A DNA stretch of 64,000 bases from Streptomyces sp. NBC_01224 (lineage in GTDB: Bacteria > Actinomycetota > Actinomycetes > Streptomycetales > Streptomycetaceae), in contig NZ_CP108529.1 in NCBI RefSeq assembly GCF_036002945.1, forward strand, positions 8,179,001-8,243,000. The letters run 5' to 3'. Positions 16,809-25,807 of the stretch are shown piece by piece (within the stretch, counting starts at the first letter, position 1; each line of letters begins with the position of its first letter). Made by a program: the position numbers and the translations under genes. The notes below the pieces were generated by a model, which ran no database searches, had not been told where the DNA came from, and worked only from the letters and a program-made list of their open reading frames with translations.

Positions 16809-18548
16809 TCAGGCGGCGCGGCGGGTCTTGCGGCGGCGTACTGCGACGGCGGTGCCGCCACCAGCGACGATCAGCGCGGCGGCTGCACCAGTGATCGCCG
16901 CGGTGTTGATGCTGATCGACGCCCCCATCGGCGCGGACAACGTCTTCGTCGTCGTCAAATCCGACGAAGACGCCTCACCGGCGCGCTTGACGCAAGTCTG
17001 ATTCTTCGTCGGCAGTTTTCCGGTAGCCAGGTACCTGTTGACCTCGTCGTCCACGCAGGCGTTGCCGTAGCGGCCGAAGAGGGCGTGCCGGTTGGCGCCC
17101 TTGAGGGTGAGCAGCTTGGAGCCGGGCAGTTGCTCGTGCAGGGTCACGCTGCTCTTGTAGGTGGTGCGGGGGTCGCCGGTGGCTGCCACGATCAGTACCG
17201 GGGCGTCGCGGCGGACCTGGGTGGGTTCCTCGCGGGGGCGGTCCCAGAAGGCGCAGGGGCCGATGTTGTTGGTCATTGGTCCGAACACCGGGTGCGCGGC
17301 CCGGCTGCGTTCGATGTCGCGCCAGTAGACCTCGGGGTCGCGCGGGGCGGCCACGTCCCCGCAGAGGACCGCGGCCTGGACTCCGGACGGTTCGGCCGCG
17401 CCGTGCAGTAGGTACCGGAGTGTCGCGGCGAACTCCGGCGAGAGCGGCGTCGGCGCCGTGCCCCGTGCGGCCCTGCTCAGCACGGCCAGCTGCTCGGCGA
17501 GGAACGTCCGGGTCGGGTCGGTGTCGTCCCCGATGCTGGAGTAGAGGAGGACCGGCACCTGGGTGTCGTCGATCCGGAAGGTGTCCGAGCCGGTGCCGAC
17601 GGTCAGCGGGCCGCTGGCGGACGCCTTGAGGACGCGGTCGACGGTGGTGAGCACTTGGGCGCGGGTGCGGCCGAGGCCGTATTGGGCGTCGCGGTCCGCC
17701 GCCCACGCGGCCCAGGCGGACAGCGCCTTCTCGCTCGCGCGCTCGGTGCCCTTCGTCAGGCGGGGGCCGTAGTCGGCGGGGGCGACCGCGCCGTCGAGCA
17801 CGACGCGGTCGTAGCGGCCGGGGAACATCTGGGTGTAAACCGTGCCCAGGTAGGTGCCGTACGAGTAGCCGAGGTAGGAGATCTTCCGCTCGCCGAGCGC
17901 GCCGCGGACGACATCCATGTCACGGGCCGTGTTGCGGGTACTGATGTACGGCAGCACTGAGGCGTCGTGGGTGCGGCACTTCTTGGCAAGGCTCTTCTGC
18001 AGGGCGACCTGTCGGTCGAAGCCTGCCCGGCTGGTGCCGGCCGAGAACCAGGACGTGCCGACGGGCCAGCCGCAGTCCAGTGGGGTGCTGCGGCCGACGA
18101 AGCGTGGGTCGAAGCCGACGATGTCGTAGCGCGCGCCGACGTCCTTCATCGCCTTGCGGGCGTCCGGCGGCGACTGGACTGAAGGTCCGCCTGGCCCGCC
18201 GTTGTTCAGCAGGATCGATCCGATGCGGTGGTGGGTGTCAGTGGCCTTGAGCCGGGATATCGCGAGGGTGATCGTGCGCCCTGCGGGGTGGGCGTAGTCG
18301 AGCGGCACGGTGACGTCCGCGCACTGCACTCCGGCCTTGTCCAGATCGCGGCCCGTCGTGTCGATGGGGCCCGTGACGCAGCTGCCCCAGGCGAGGTGTT
18401 GCCGGTAGTACTGGTCGAGCCCGGCTCCGGTGCCGTTCTTGGCGGGGGCCTCTGAAGCTGAGGCCAGGGCGGGGGAAGTGATGAAGCAGGCGGCGAGGGT
18501 GAGGCTCGCGACGGAGGCGCGCCGCGCGGTGGGGCTGAGGATGGTCAC
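16809..18548 (-). CDS. Membrane-anchored tripeptidyl-aminopeptidase-like hydrolase
   Basis: 579 residues from the GTG at 18548, with the same CAAGGAAAC site as the paralogue. It has an N-terminal export signal, an NNGGPGG oxyanion loop, GYSYG nucleophile elbow, AATGDPRTTY and KGANRHALFG. It is closely similar to the protein at 14707-16290 along its whole catalytic part. It adds a C-terminal extension with a hydrophobic helix (AITGAAAALIVAGGGTAVAV) and an RRRKTRR stop-transfer tail, so it is expected to stay attached to the membrane with the catalytic domain outside. The two genes are convergent. Confidence 0.88.
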   Translation of the reverse strand: MTILSPTARRASVASLTLAACFITSPALASASEAPAKNGTGAGLDQYYRQHLAWGSCVTGPIDTTGRDLDKAGVQCADVTVPLDYAHPAGRTITLAISRLKATDTHHRIGSILLNNGGPGGPSVQSPPDARKAMKDVGARYDIVGFDPRFVGRSTPLDCGWPVGTSWFSAGTSRAGFDRQVALQKSLAKKCRTHDASVLPYISTRNTARDMDVVRGALGERKISYLGYSYGTYLGTVYTQMFPGRYDRVVLDGAVAPADYGPRLTKGTERASEKALSAWAAWAADRDAQYGLGRTRAQVLTTVDRVLKASASGPLTVGTGSDTFRIDDTQVPVLLYSSIGDDTDPTRTFLAEQLAVLSRAARGTAPTPLSPEFAATLRYLLHGAAEPSGVQAAVLCGDVAAPRDPEVYWRDIERSRAAHPVFGPMTNNIGPCAFWDRPREEPTQVRRDAPVLIVAATGDPRTTYKSSVTLHEQLPGSKLLTLKGANRHALFGRYGNACVDDEVNRYLATGKLPTKNQTCVKRAGEASSSDLTTTKTLSAPMGASISINTAAITGAAAALIVAGGGTAVAVRRRKTRRAA

Positions 18549-18888
18549 GGGTTTCCTTGGGTGGGTGGGTTGGTGGGTCGGTGGCGCGGAACGCGGTGTC
18601 CAGGGCGGCGCGGAAGCCGGCTTCGGCTCGGTGCCAGGCACCTCGTTGCTGTGGACCTAGAAGTCCGATGAAGATCTTGTTTTGACTGCCTGATTCAACC
18701 GCTTCGCCGCTAAATATCGATCGGGGCAAACCTGCCTGGGCCGGGCGCGATTTCAAGATTTCCAGTGGGCTTCTAGGGTGTTTCTGACGGCTCTTGAAAC
18801 ATCTGGTGTCTGTCACGGGTGCGCACGCTCAACCATGCGAGGCCACGCCGGACAGATGAGGTGCTCACGGGTCACCTGAGCCGTTCGG
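18549..18888. other. Upstream region of the anchored hydrolase, no gene seen
   Basis: Moderately AT-richer than its surroundings (18640-18800), consistent with a promoter region for the minus-strand hydrolase and a spacer behind the MMPL gene. I could not define promoter boxes or a terminator. Confidence 0.3.
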
Positions 18889-21102
18889 TCAGTCCGCCAT
18901 CATGACCCGGTCGGGTTCCGGGGCAGGTGCGTTCGCACGGTGCTGCGGGTGGCCGCCCTTGGTGGGCCGTGGGCGGACCGGCCACCAGACGCTCCGTCCG
19001 AGGAGTGCGGTAAGGGCGGGGACCAGCACCAGCGAGAGGACGAGCGCGGAGAGCAGGATTCCGAGCGTCATTGCGAAGGCGATCTGCTCGTTGCCCGGGG
19101 TCGTGGCGAGGGTGGCGAAGGAGCCGGCAAGGACCAGGCCTGCGGTCGCGATGGCCGGTGTCGTGTGCTGCACCGCGCGGGCCACGGCGGCGCGGGCCGG
19201 GCCCGGTCGCTGCATTTCCTCCCGGATCCGGTCGCTGATCAGGATGTTGTAGTCGGTGCCCAGTGCCACGACGAACAGAAACAGCACGAGCGGGAGGGAG
19301 AAGTTGACGCCCGGCTTGCCGAGGACGTGCTGGAAGAGCAGGGTGTCGGCGCCGAGGGTGGCGGCGAAGCCGAGCCCGACGGAGAGCATCAGGATCACCG
19401 GTGCGAGTAGGCTGCGCAGGAGCAGCAGGAGGATCAGAGCGATCAGTGCGGCCGCGACCGGGAAAACGATCTTCAGGTCGTGGTCGACGGCGGTGGAGAT
19501 GTCGGCGTAGATCGCCGCCGTTCCGCCCACGTGTGCCGTCGTTCCGGCGGGTGTGTGCTGGGCGACCGCTGCCCGCACGGGTCCGGAGGCCAGGTCGCGG
19601 GCCTGCTGGCTCTGCGGGTCCGCGGTCGGGTAGAGGTCGATCCGGGCGGCGCGGTGGTCCTTGTTCAGGACGGTCCGTGCGGCCTGGCCCACGCCCTTGA
19701 CCTGGGTGAGAGCACGGGAGAGGCCGTCGAGCCGGCCTGCGGTGAGGGTGCCGCCGTCAGTAGCGGTGACGAAGACGCTCGTCGGGTCCGACACTCCGGC
19801 CGGCAGCGCACGGGATATCTCGGTCGCGGTGGCCGCCGCAGGGGTCTTGGCAGCGGCGTTGCCCTGGCCGTAGTCCATGCGGATCCCGATCAGCCCGGCG
19901 GCCAGCGCGGCAAGCAGGGCGACGGAGGCGAACGTCATCGTCATCGGTCGTCGTGCGACCCGCGCCCCGAAGCGGGCGGCACGGCCCTCGTCGGGCTCGT
20001 GGCCAAGGGCCTTGGAGGGCCAGAACATCTTGCGCCCGGCGGCCGCGAGCAGCGCCGGCAGCAGGGTGAGGCTGCCGAGCAGCATCACCAGGACCGCGAC
20101 GGCGATGGCGGGGCCCAGCGAGCGGAACTGGCCGAAGGTCGCCACGCCCAGCGTGGCGAACCCGGCCACGATGGTCAGCGCCGCCGAGGTGATCGCGGTG
20201 CCCACCCGTCCCGAGACCTGCCCGGCCGCCTCGCGGGCGGACTGCTCCGGCCGGGCGCGCAGTTGCTCGCGGAAGCGGAACAGCAGGAACAGCAGGTAGT
20301 CGATGCCGATGCCGAGCAGGACCACGCTGATCAGATCAGGGGTGCCCGCGTCGAGCTTGCGCCCGGTGAGTATCGCGGCACCCGCGACGGCTCCCCCCGC
20401 CACGCCAATGATCATGGCGACCGCGACCAGCGGCAGCAGGGCCGCCAGCACGCTGCGGAACACCAGCACGTTGATCAGCAGGATGAGCCCCATGAGGAGG
20501 GCGCCCCCGACCTTCGCGGCGATCTCGTGGGAATCGGTGGTGTCGACGGTGTCGGCGAGACTTCCGGTGAAGCCGGTGCGCATCCCCGCCTCGGAGAACT
20601 GCGTCCGGGCGGCGTCCCGGAAGGCCCGGTAGACGCCCTGGACCCCCTTGTCCGTACGGTTCCCGATCAGCTCGACGGAGAGCAGTTCGAAACTCCGGTC
20701 GGGTGCCACCATCGCCGGGGCGATCCGGGGCGTCTGGGAGCGGTCCGGGACCAGGAATTTCGGTCTGTCGTCCTCCCTGGGCATGATCACCCGGCGCTGC
20801 GCCAGCTTCGCCGCCTCGGCCTCGACCCGCTTCTGGTCGGCGGCGCCGAGAGCCTTGCCGTCGGACCGGGCGACCAGCATCGTCACGGTGGTGGCGTCGG
20901 GGTTCACCCCGAACTGTTCCTCGGCGATCTCCAGGGCCGCGGCCGAGTCGTAGCTCTTGGGCAGGAAATCCCCGGTCTGGTTCTGGGTGACGCGGCCGAT
21001 CAGTGTCGGGGCCAGGGCGCTCAGCACGACACCCAGCACCGCCCAGAGGGCGATGACTTTCCACGGGTGTCTGGTGGAGTATCCGGTCAGGGCGCGGATC
21101 AC
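18889..21102 (-). CDS. MMPL-family membrane transporter
   Basis: 737 residues from the GTG at 21102, chosen because a CGGAGGAC ribosome site precedes it; a longer frame to 21372 is not needed. It has the RND/MMPL layout: one helix at the start (KVIALWAVLGVVLSAL), a large extracytoplasmic loop, a block of about five helices with GIGIDYLLFLLFRFRE, a second loop and a second helix block with ALGTDYNILISDRIREE. These two GxDY segments are the family hallmark for proton-coupled export of lipids or hydrophobic compounds. A kinase remnant and response regulator lie divergently upstream and may have controlled it. Confidence 0.92.
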   Translation of the reverse strand: MIRALTGYSTRHPWKVIALWAVLGVVLSALAPTLIGRVTQNQTGDFLPKSYDSAAALEIAEEQFGVNPDATTVTMLVARSDGKALGAADQKRVEAEAAKLAQRRVIMPREDDRPKFLVPDRSQTPRIAPAMVAPDRSFELLSVELIGNRTDKGVQGVYRAFRDAARTQFSEAGMRTGFTGSLADTVDTTDSHEIAAKVGGALLMGLILLINVLVFRSVLAALLPLVAVAMIIGVAGGAVAGAAILTGRKLDAGTPDLISVVLLGIGIDYLLFLLFRFREQLRARPEQSAREAAGQVSGRVGTAITSAALTIVAGFATLGVATFGQFRSLGPAIAVAVLVMLLGSLTLLPALLAAAGRKMFWPSKALGHEPDEGRAARFGARVARRPMTMTFASVALLAALAAGLIGIRMDYGQGNAAAKTPAAATATEISRALPAGVSDPTSVFVTATDGGTLTAGRLDGLSRALTQVKGVGQAARTVLNKDHRAARIDLYPTADPQSQQARDLASGPVRAAVAQHTPAGTTAHVGGTAAIYADISTAVDHDLKIVFPVAAALIALILLLLLRSLLAPVILMLSVGLGFAATLGADTLLFQHVLGKPGVNFSLPLVLFLFVVALGTDYNILISDRIREEMQRPGPARAAVARAVQHTTPAIATAGLVLAGSFATLATTPGNEQIAFAMTLGILLSALVLSLVLVPALTALLGRSVWWPVRPRPTKGGHPQHRANAPAPEPDRVMMAD

Positions 21103-21354
21103 GATGTCCTCCGGCGGACGGACTTGCATGCGGACGTCTGCCGGGGGCTCCCGGCCGGTATCCAGACCATCACCCCGAGGGGCCGGGAAGCGTCCTGGCA
21201 GCGGATGATCCGGGCCGGGGCCCTGGGTCCTGCCCCGGCCGGGGACCAGGACCCAGGTCCTGGTCCCCATCCTGGTCGCGGGCCGCGAGCTGCCGCCGAC
21301 GGTGCTGCCGCTGCAGCTGCTGTGCAACTCTGTACCGGAGGCCGTAAGGCCGGA

Positions 21355-21654
21355 CACAGGGAGAACAGACACGCGGGGCCCGCCCGCGCGTCCGTACGGC
21401 TGACGTATCGCCAGGATCGGGTCACCGTCGAAGTGCGGGACGACGGTGGGAGCACACCGCCGCAGGAGGGGGCGTCGTCGGTGGGATCAGGCGGTTACGG
21501 CCTGATCGGCATGCGCGAGCGCGTCGCCCTGCACGGCGGCACCCTCGCCGTCGGCCCGCAGGCCGACGGTGGGTTCGCGGTGGTGGCCGACCTGCCGCTG
21601 ACCACGGACGAGGCGGCCGAAGCAGCCGTCCAGCACGAGGGGGCACACCGATGA
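21355..21654 (+). pseudogene. NarL-type sensor histidine kinase, only the ATPase tail left
   Basis: The frame contains RHAGPARASVRLTYRQDRVT, then VEVRDDGG and GGYGLIGMRERVALHGG. These are the end of the N box and the D and G boxes of a NarL-type HATPase domain. The sensor, the phospho-accepting histidine and the N-box asparagine are missing; homology stops at about 21360. Its stop overlaps the response-regulator start (ATGA). The cognate kinase is therefore dead. Confidence 0.8.
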
Positions 21655-22373
21655 CCGGGACCCGGCCGAACACACCGAGGATCAGAGTGCTGATCGCGGA
21701 CGACCAGCCGCTGGTCCGGCGCGGCCTGTCGCTGATCCTCTCCCCCGACCCGTCCTTCGAGGTCGTGGGAGAGGCCGAGGACGGCGCACAGGCTGTCGCC
21801 CTCGCCCGCCGGCTGCGCCCCGACGTCGTGGTGATGGACATCCGGATGCCCGTCCTCGACGGTGTCGGCGCGACCGGGGAACTCGCCGCCACCGTGCCCG
21901 GCTGCCGGGTCCTGGCCCTCAGCACCTTCGACATGGACGAGTACGTCGTGGGCGCCCTGCGCGCCGGAGCCTGCGGGTTCCTGCCCAAGGACAGCTCGCC
22001 GGAGGACCTGAGCGCGGCGATCCGCACCGTCCACGCAGGCGAGGCCGTCGTCGCGCCGCGTCTGCTCACCCGGCTGATCTCCACCTACGTACGTGCCCCT
22101 CACAGCGCGTCGCAGCCACTCCCCACCGACCTGGGCGAACTCACACCCCGGGAGGTCGAGGTGTGGCGTCTGATGGCCACCGGTCTCGACAACGCCGAGA
22201 TCGCCCACGACCTGCACATCAGCGTCTCCACGGTCAAGAACTACATCACCAGCATCTTCGGCAAGCTCGACGTCCGTGACCGCGCCCAGGCGGTCATCGC
22301 AGCCTACGAATCGGGGCTGGTCACCGCCCGCGCGGCAACCGGCAACCCGCGCGGCGACGGAAACACCGCATAG
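21651..22373 (+). CDS. NarL/LuxR-type response regulator
   Basis: 240 residues. The receiver domain has IADDQ (Asp17, Asp18), phospho-acceptor Asp63 in VVVMDIRMP and the conserved FLPKD lysine. A C-terminal LuxR-type HTH has LTPREVEVWRLMATGLDNAE and STVKNYITSIFGKL. It overlaps the end of the truncated kinase by four bases, as in intact two-component operons, so it now lacks its partner. The divergent MMPL gene is the nearest candidate target. Confidence 0.92.
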   Translation: MTGTRPNTPRIRVLIADDQPLVRRGLSLILSPDPSFEVVGEAEDGAQAVALARRLRPDVVVMDIRMPVLDGVGATGELAATVPGCRVLALSTFDMDEYVVGALRAGACGFLPKDSSPEDLSAAIRTVHAGEAVVAPRLLTRLISTYVRAPHSASQPLPTDLGELTPREVEVWRLMATGLDNAEIAHDLHISVSTVKNYITSIFGKLDVRDRAQAVIAAYESGLVTARAATGNPRGDGNTA

Positions 22374-23180
22374 CCGGGCCGACCGGTGCGCTCACTGCCT
22401 GCACAGGGTGGTGTCGAGGAGGGCCGGGCCATCGGCAGGGCCTCCCGAAACTCCTACGCGGCCGATTTCTCCCGCCGCGAGGGCGGGTAACTCCCCAAGT
22501 TCCCATAGCCGGGCCTGCCCCGGCGGACGGCCGACAACTCCGGCGCGGTGGAGGTCTCGTGGGCTGCCGTCTGGCGCCCGATCGCCCTCGGAGTGCGCGG
22601 CGCCGACGCGGGAATCCGCGGCGATGACGCTGCGGGCGCGTGACGAGCAGGGGCCGCCGATCCCGTGCCGCGCCGAGTGATTGTGCGGACGCGGTGACGG
22701 CAGCGCCCGCTTCCAAGGCGCAGCGACCGCGCCGACCGGCGACGCGAGCCCGTCGGCCGGCCCCGGTCCGGGACCTCTTGAGTCCATCTGGATGCCGTCC
22801 ACCGCGTGGGTGTGCCGGGTGTACGGGCCGAGGTGCGCGAGGCCGGCCGGATATGACGCGGCGCGTCCGGGATCGCCGATGCGGATTCCTCAGGGAAGCC
22901 GCAGCACCAGCCCATCGACGACGCGCTGACGGCTGTGTACCGGGAAGCGACGCGCGGCAGATGAACGGCCCGGGTGAAGAGTGGCGCGCAGGACCCGGGC
23001 TCCGACCAGCGGGGTCAGAGCGCCGCGTGCTCGGCGGCGTACTCGGCGGCGGCGCCCGGTCCCGGGGGGTAGCCCTACCTGGAGCCCGCCGGGTAGCGGG
23101 ATCGTCCGGGGCGGTCGCATCCGGAAATACTGGTTCCGGCACATACCGCTGTTTCCCATTGTTTGTAGAGGAGTTGGCTC
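22374..23180. other. Long stretch with no recognisable gene
   Basis: No frame on either strand shows a known motif, a signal sequence with a ribosome site, or sustained third-position bias. Short plus-strand segments such as NSGAVEVSWAAVWRPIALGV are protein-like but are interrupted by stops, so a decayed gene is possible. The end carries the GAGGAG ribosome site of the following gene. Confidence 0.35.
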
Positions 23181-24344
23181 GTGCGCGAGCAGGCATGGCA
23201 GAGGGTTCGTTCTTCCGGGCAGCGGCGGGGCCGCCGGCGCGGAGCCGCGGCCGCAATGGTCGTGGGCGTCTTGACGGTGGGTGTACTGGCATCGCCCGCG
23301 GCGTCCGCCGCCCCCGGGCCGGACACCGTCCAGCAGGGCCTGAACGCACTGCTGCACTCCGATGGCCTGCCCGCCGCGCTGGCGAGCGTCACGGACCGTG
23401 CGGGGCATACCGGTACCTACACCGCAGGAGTCGGCGATCTGGCCACCGGCTCGAAGGTGCCCAGGGACGGGCAGGTGCGGATCGGCAGCAACACCAAGAC
23501 GTTCACCGCGGTGGTCGTGCTGCAACTGGTCGGCGAAGGGAAGATCCGCCTCGACGCACCGGTCGACGCCTATCTGCCGGGGCTGGTACACGGGGAGGGC
23601 ATCGACGGACGCCGCATTACTGTCCGTCAGCTCCTCCAGCACACCAGCGGACTCCCCAATTACAGCAACTACCTCGGCGACGACGTCCGGTATTTCGCCC
23701 CCCGCGAGCTTCTCGGCATCGCTCTCCAGCACAAGGCCGACTTCGACCCCGGGGAGGGCTGGAAGTACAGCAACACGAACTACGTGCTGGCCGGGCTGAT
23801 CGTCGAGAAGGTCACCCGCCACACTCTCGCCAGTGAGATGGACCGGCGCATCATCAAGCGTATCGGTCTGCACCACACCTACTTCCCGGCCCCGGGCGAC
23901 GCCACCATCCGTGAGGCCCACCCCAAGGGCTACTACCGGGTTTCGGCCGACGCGCCGTTGGTCGATGTCACGGAGATCGACCCTTCCTGGGGGTGGGCCG
24001 CAGGTCAGTTGGTCTCCACCGACTCCGATCTCAACCGGTTCTTCACCGCGCTCCTGTCCGGCGACCTCCTCCAGGAAGCCCAGCTCACCCAGATGCGCAC
24101 CGGCACCGAACCCGCCGACGCCACTTTCGGCCCCGGCGCACGCTACGGACTGGGGCTCGTGAGCAAACCACTGCCGTGCGGCGGCCTCTACTGGGGCCAT
24201 AGCGGCAGCTTCCCGGGTTACGAGACCAGGGGAGGCGCCACCGACGACGGCCGCGCCGCCAACGTCGCAGTCACCATGCAGCTGTCCGACGAGGCGGCCA
24301 GGAAGCGTGTCGACCATGTCGTGAACAGGGCCCTGTGCCGCTGA
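23181..24344 (+). CDS. Secreted class-C beta-lactamase/DD-peptidase-like serine hydrolase
   Basis: 387 residues with GTG start and a GAGGAG ribosome site. An arginine-rich n-region and hydrophobic core ending in ASAAPG form an export signal (about residues 1-45). The penicillin-binding fold shows GSNTKTFTA (SxxK nucleophile near residue 98), the YSN triad (KYSNTNYVLAG) and the third motif as GHSG. These enzymes act as D-Ala-D-Ala carboxypeptidases or esterases outside the cell. A resistance role cannot be read from sequence. Confidence 0.9.
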   Translation: MREQAWQRVRSSGQRRGRRRGAAAAMVVGVLTVGVLASPAASAAPGPDTVQQGLNALLHSDGLPAALASVTDRAGHTGTYTAGVGDLATGSKVPRDGQVRIGSNTKTFTAVVVLQLVGEGKIRLDAPVDAYLPGLVHGEGIDGRRITVRQLLQHTSGLPNYSNYLGDDVRYFAPRELLGIALQHKADFDPGEGWKYSNTNYVLAGLIVEKVTRHTLASEMDRRIIKRIGLHHTYFPAPGDATIREAHPKGYYRVSADAPLVDVTEIDPSWGWAAGQLVSTDSDLNRFFTALLSGDLLQEAQLTQMRTGTEPADATFGPGARYGLGLVSKPLPCGGLYWGHSGSFPGYETRGGATDDGRAANVAVTMQLSDEAARKRVDHVVNRALCR

Positions 24345-24384
24345 GCCACGCCTGACAGCGCTCCTGCGGCCACGCCTGACAGCG
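24345..24384. repeat. 16-base direct repeat behind the serine hydrolase
   Basis: GCCACGCCTGACAGCG occurs at 24345-24360 and again at 24369-24384, with a 24-base period. It lies directly ahead of the truncated helicase fragment. Confidence 0.8.
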
Positions 24385-24415
24385 GTCCGCCCGCACCGGC
24401 CGGGGGCGCTCCAGG

Positions 24416-25260
24416 ACAGTGCCGTTACCCGCGCAGGATCTTGGCGGTCTCGTTCAAGGTCGACGCAGCCCGCAATCTGCGGGAGCGAGTCCGCCGACGC
24501 TCCGGTCCGCGGTTCGCGTCCCGGTTCGACAGCTTCACCTTCCACGCTTTCGCCAAGCGCGTGATCGACAATTACCGCCCCGCACTGACCGGAATCAACG
24601 CCCTCAGACCTGACTACCGGATCGATCCCAACGACCGGATCCGCGGCGAGCAGATCACGTTCAAAGACCTCGTGCCCCTGGCGTTGGAGATCGTTGAGAC
24701 CAACGCCTACGCCCGAGGAGGCATCCGCCAGACATACAGCCATGTCTTCCTCGACGAGGTCCAAGACTGCACCGGGCAGCAGTACCAGCTGATCAAGGCG
24801 GCATTCGGCGGTACGACGGCTGTCCTGACCGCGGTCGGCGACACTAAGCAGCGCATCATGGCCTGGGCTGGCGCCCTGGACGGGGTCATGCACACCTTCG
24901 CCGACGACTTCTCGGCCCACCCGCTTCCTCTATACCAGAACTTCCGCTCCGCACCCCGGCTGCGGCGGATGCAGAACCGGATGATCGCTCGGATGGACCC
25001 CGCGGCGGTCAGCCCCGACGACGAGTTGATCGGAGACGGCGGCGTCATCGAGGTGCTCGGCTTCAACACCGAGCACGACGAGGCGCGGGACCTCGCGGCG
25101 CTCATCGATGGCTGGCTCCGCGAGGGTACGGCCCCAAGCGAGATCGCCATCCTCGTCCGCCAGCTGCCGCACCTGGTCGCGGCGGCGCTTGGCAGTGAAC
25201 TCGCAGACCGCGGCATTGCCTGTTCGTCCGACGCGGCCGACGGCATCGCAACACCGGCCG
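24416..25260 (+). pseudogene. UvrD-like superfamily 1 helicase, internal fragment
   Basis: The frame starts abruptly at RYPRRILAVSFKV and holds helicase motif Ia (TFHAFAKRVI), motif II (HVFLDEVQDCTGQQYQ), motif III (AVGDTKQRIMAWAGA) and motif IV (LYQNFRSAPRL). The Walker A region is missing at the front, and after about 25245 the sequence degenerates and later stops, so motifs V and VI are also absent. It cannot be active. Similar helicases accompany nucleases in mobile defence loci, and a nuclease-like fragment lies next to it on the other strand. Confidence 0.8.
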
Positions 25261-25336
25261 GCTCCTCGACGGACTCGTGCTCGATCGTCGTCTCGCTCAC
25301 TTGGCGTCTCTCCTTGATCAGCAGATCCGCCGTTGA

Positions 25337-25526
25337 TTAGACACTCCCTTTCCAGGGGATTGACAGGGCGAGATTCTTAAACTCCACGCCGAAGGCGGGT
25401 TCCGCGTCGTGCCAACCGTCCGGTTCACGGGGCCGCAACACCGCGTCTATCCGTGTCTCTTCGCCGGTCCAGCAGCGTCCTGGCACCTGTTCCTCGATGT
25501 GGAACCACTGGTCCAGTTTGCTAAGA
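25337..25526 (-). pseudogene. Fragment of a nuclease-like protein
   Basis: The frame includes SKLDQWFHIEEQVPGRCWTG, then TRIDAVLRP and AFGVEFK. The spacing E...RIDAVL...GVEFK resembles a PD-(D/E)xK nuclease core (Asp in RIDAV, Glu-x-Lys in VEFK). It is cut on its N-terminal side by the IS5-like left end at 25527 and lacks a natural C-terminus. Confidence 0.45.
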
Positions 25527-25807
25527 GCTCGTAACACGATCTTGTTGAAGTGTGCTGGTGGGGCGTAACCGGTGTGACGATTCGGCCGTTCGGTGGGGTG
25601 TGGGTACTCGACCGTGGATCGTGGACGATGAGTTGTGGGCGCTGATCGAGCCGTTACTGCCTCCGTGGCCGGAGCGGTCCCCGGGGCCACGACCGGTGGC
25701 GGACCGGCTCTGCCTCCAGGGTGTCCTGTTCGTCCTCTATAACGACATAGCCTGGCAACTCCTGCCCGCAGAGCTGGGGTTCGGCTCGGGCCAGACCTGC
25801 TGGCGCC
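25527..25807 (+). mobile_element. IS5-like element, 5' part only
   Basis: The left end (GAGCTCGTAACACGATCTTG) is followed by the transposase N-terminus (WIVDDELWALIEPLLPPWPE; GVLFVLYNDIAWQLLPAELG; QTCWR). The frame is broken at 25808, exactly where the rve-type insertion sequence begins, so that element landed inside this transposase gene. I do not find the other half of the IS5 gene on the far side. Confidence 0.8.

Noticed and set aside
19480..21654. A 724-codon plus-strand open frame
   Set aside because: Most of it is antisense to the MMPL gene with shadow composition; only its last 80-100 codons are real, as the kinase tail.
22890..24920. A 676-codon minus-strand open frame
   Set aside because: Lies opposite the serine hydrolase and helicase fragment, with low-complexity acidic composition typical of an antisense frame.
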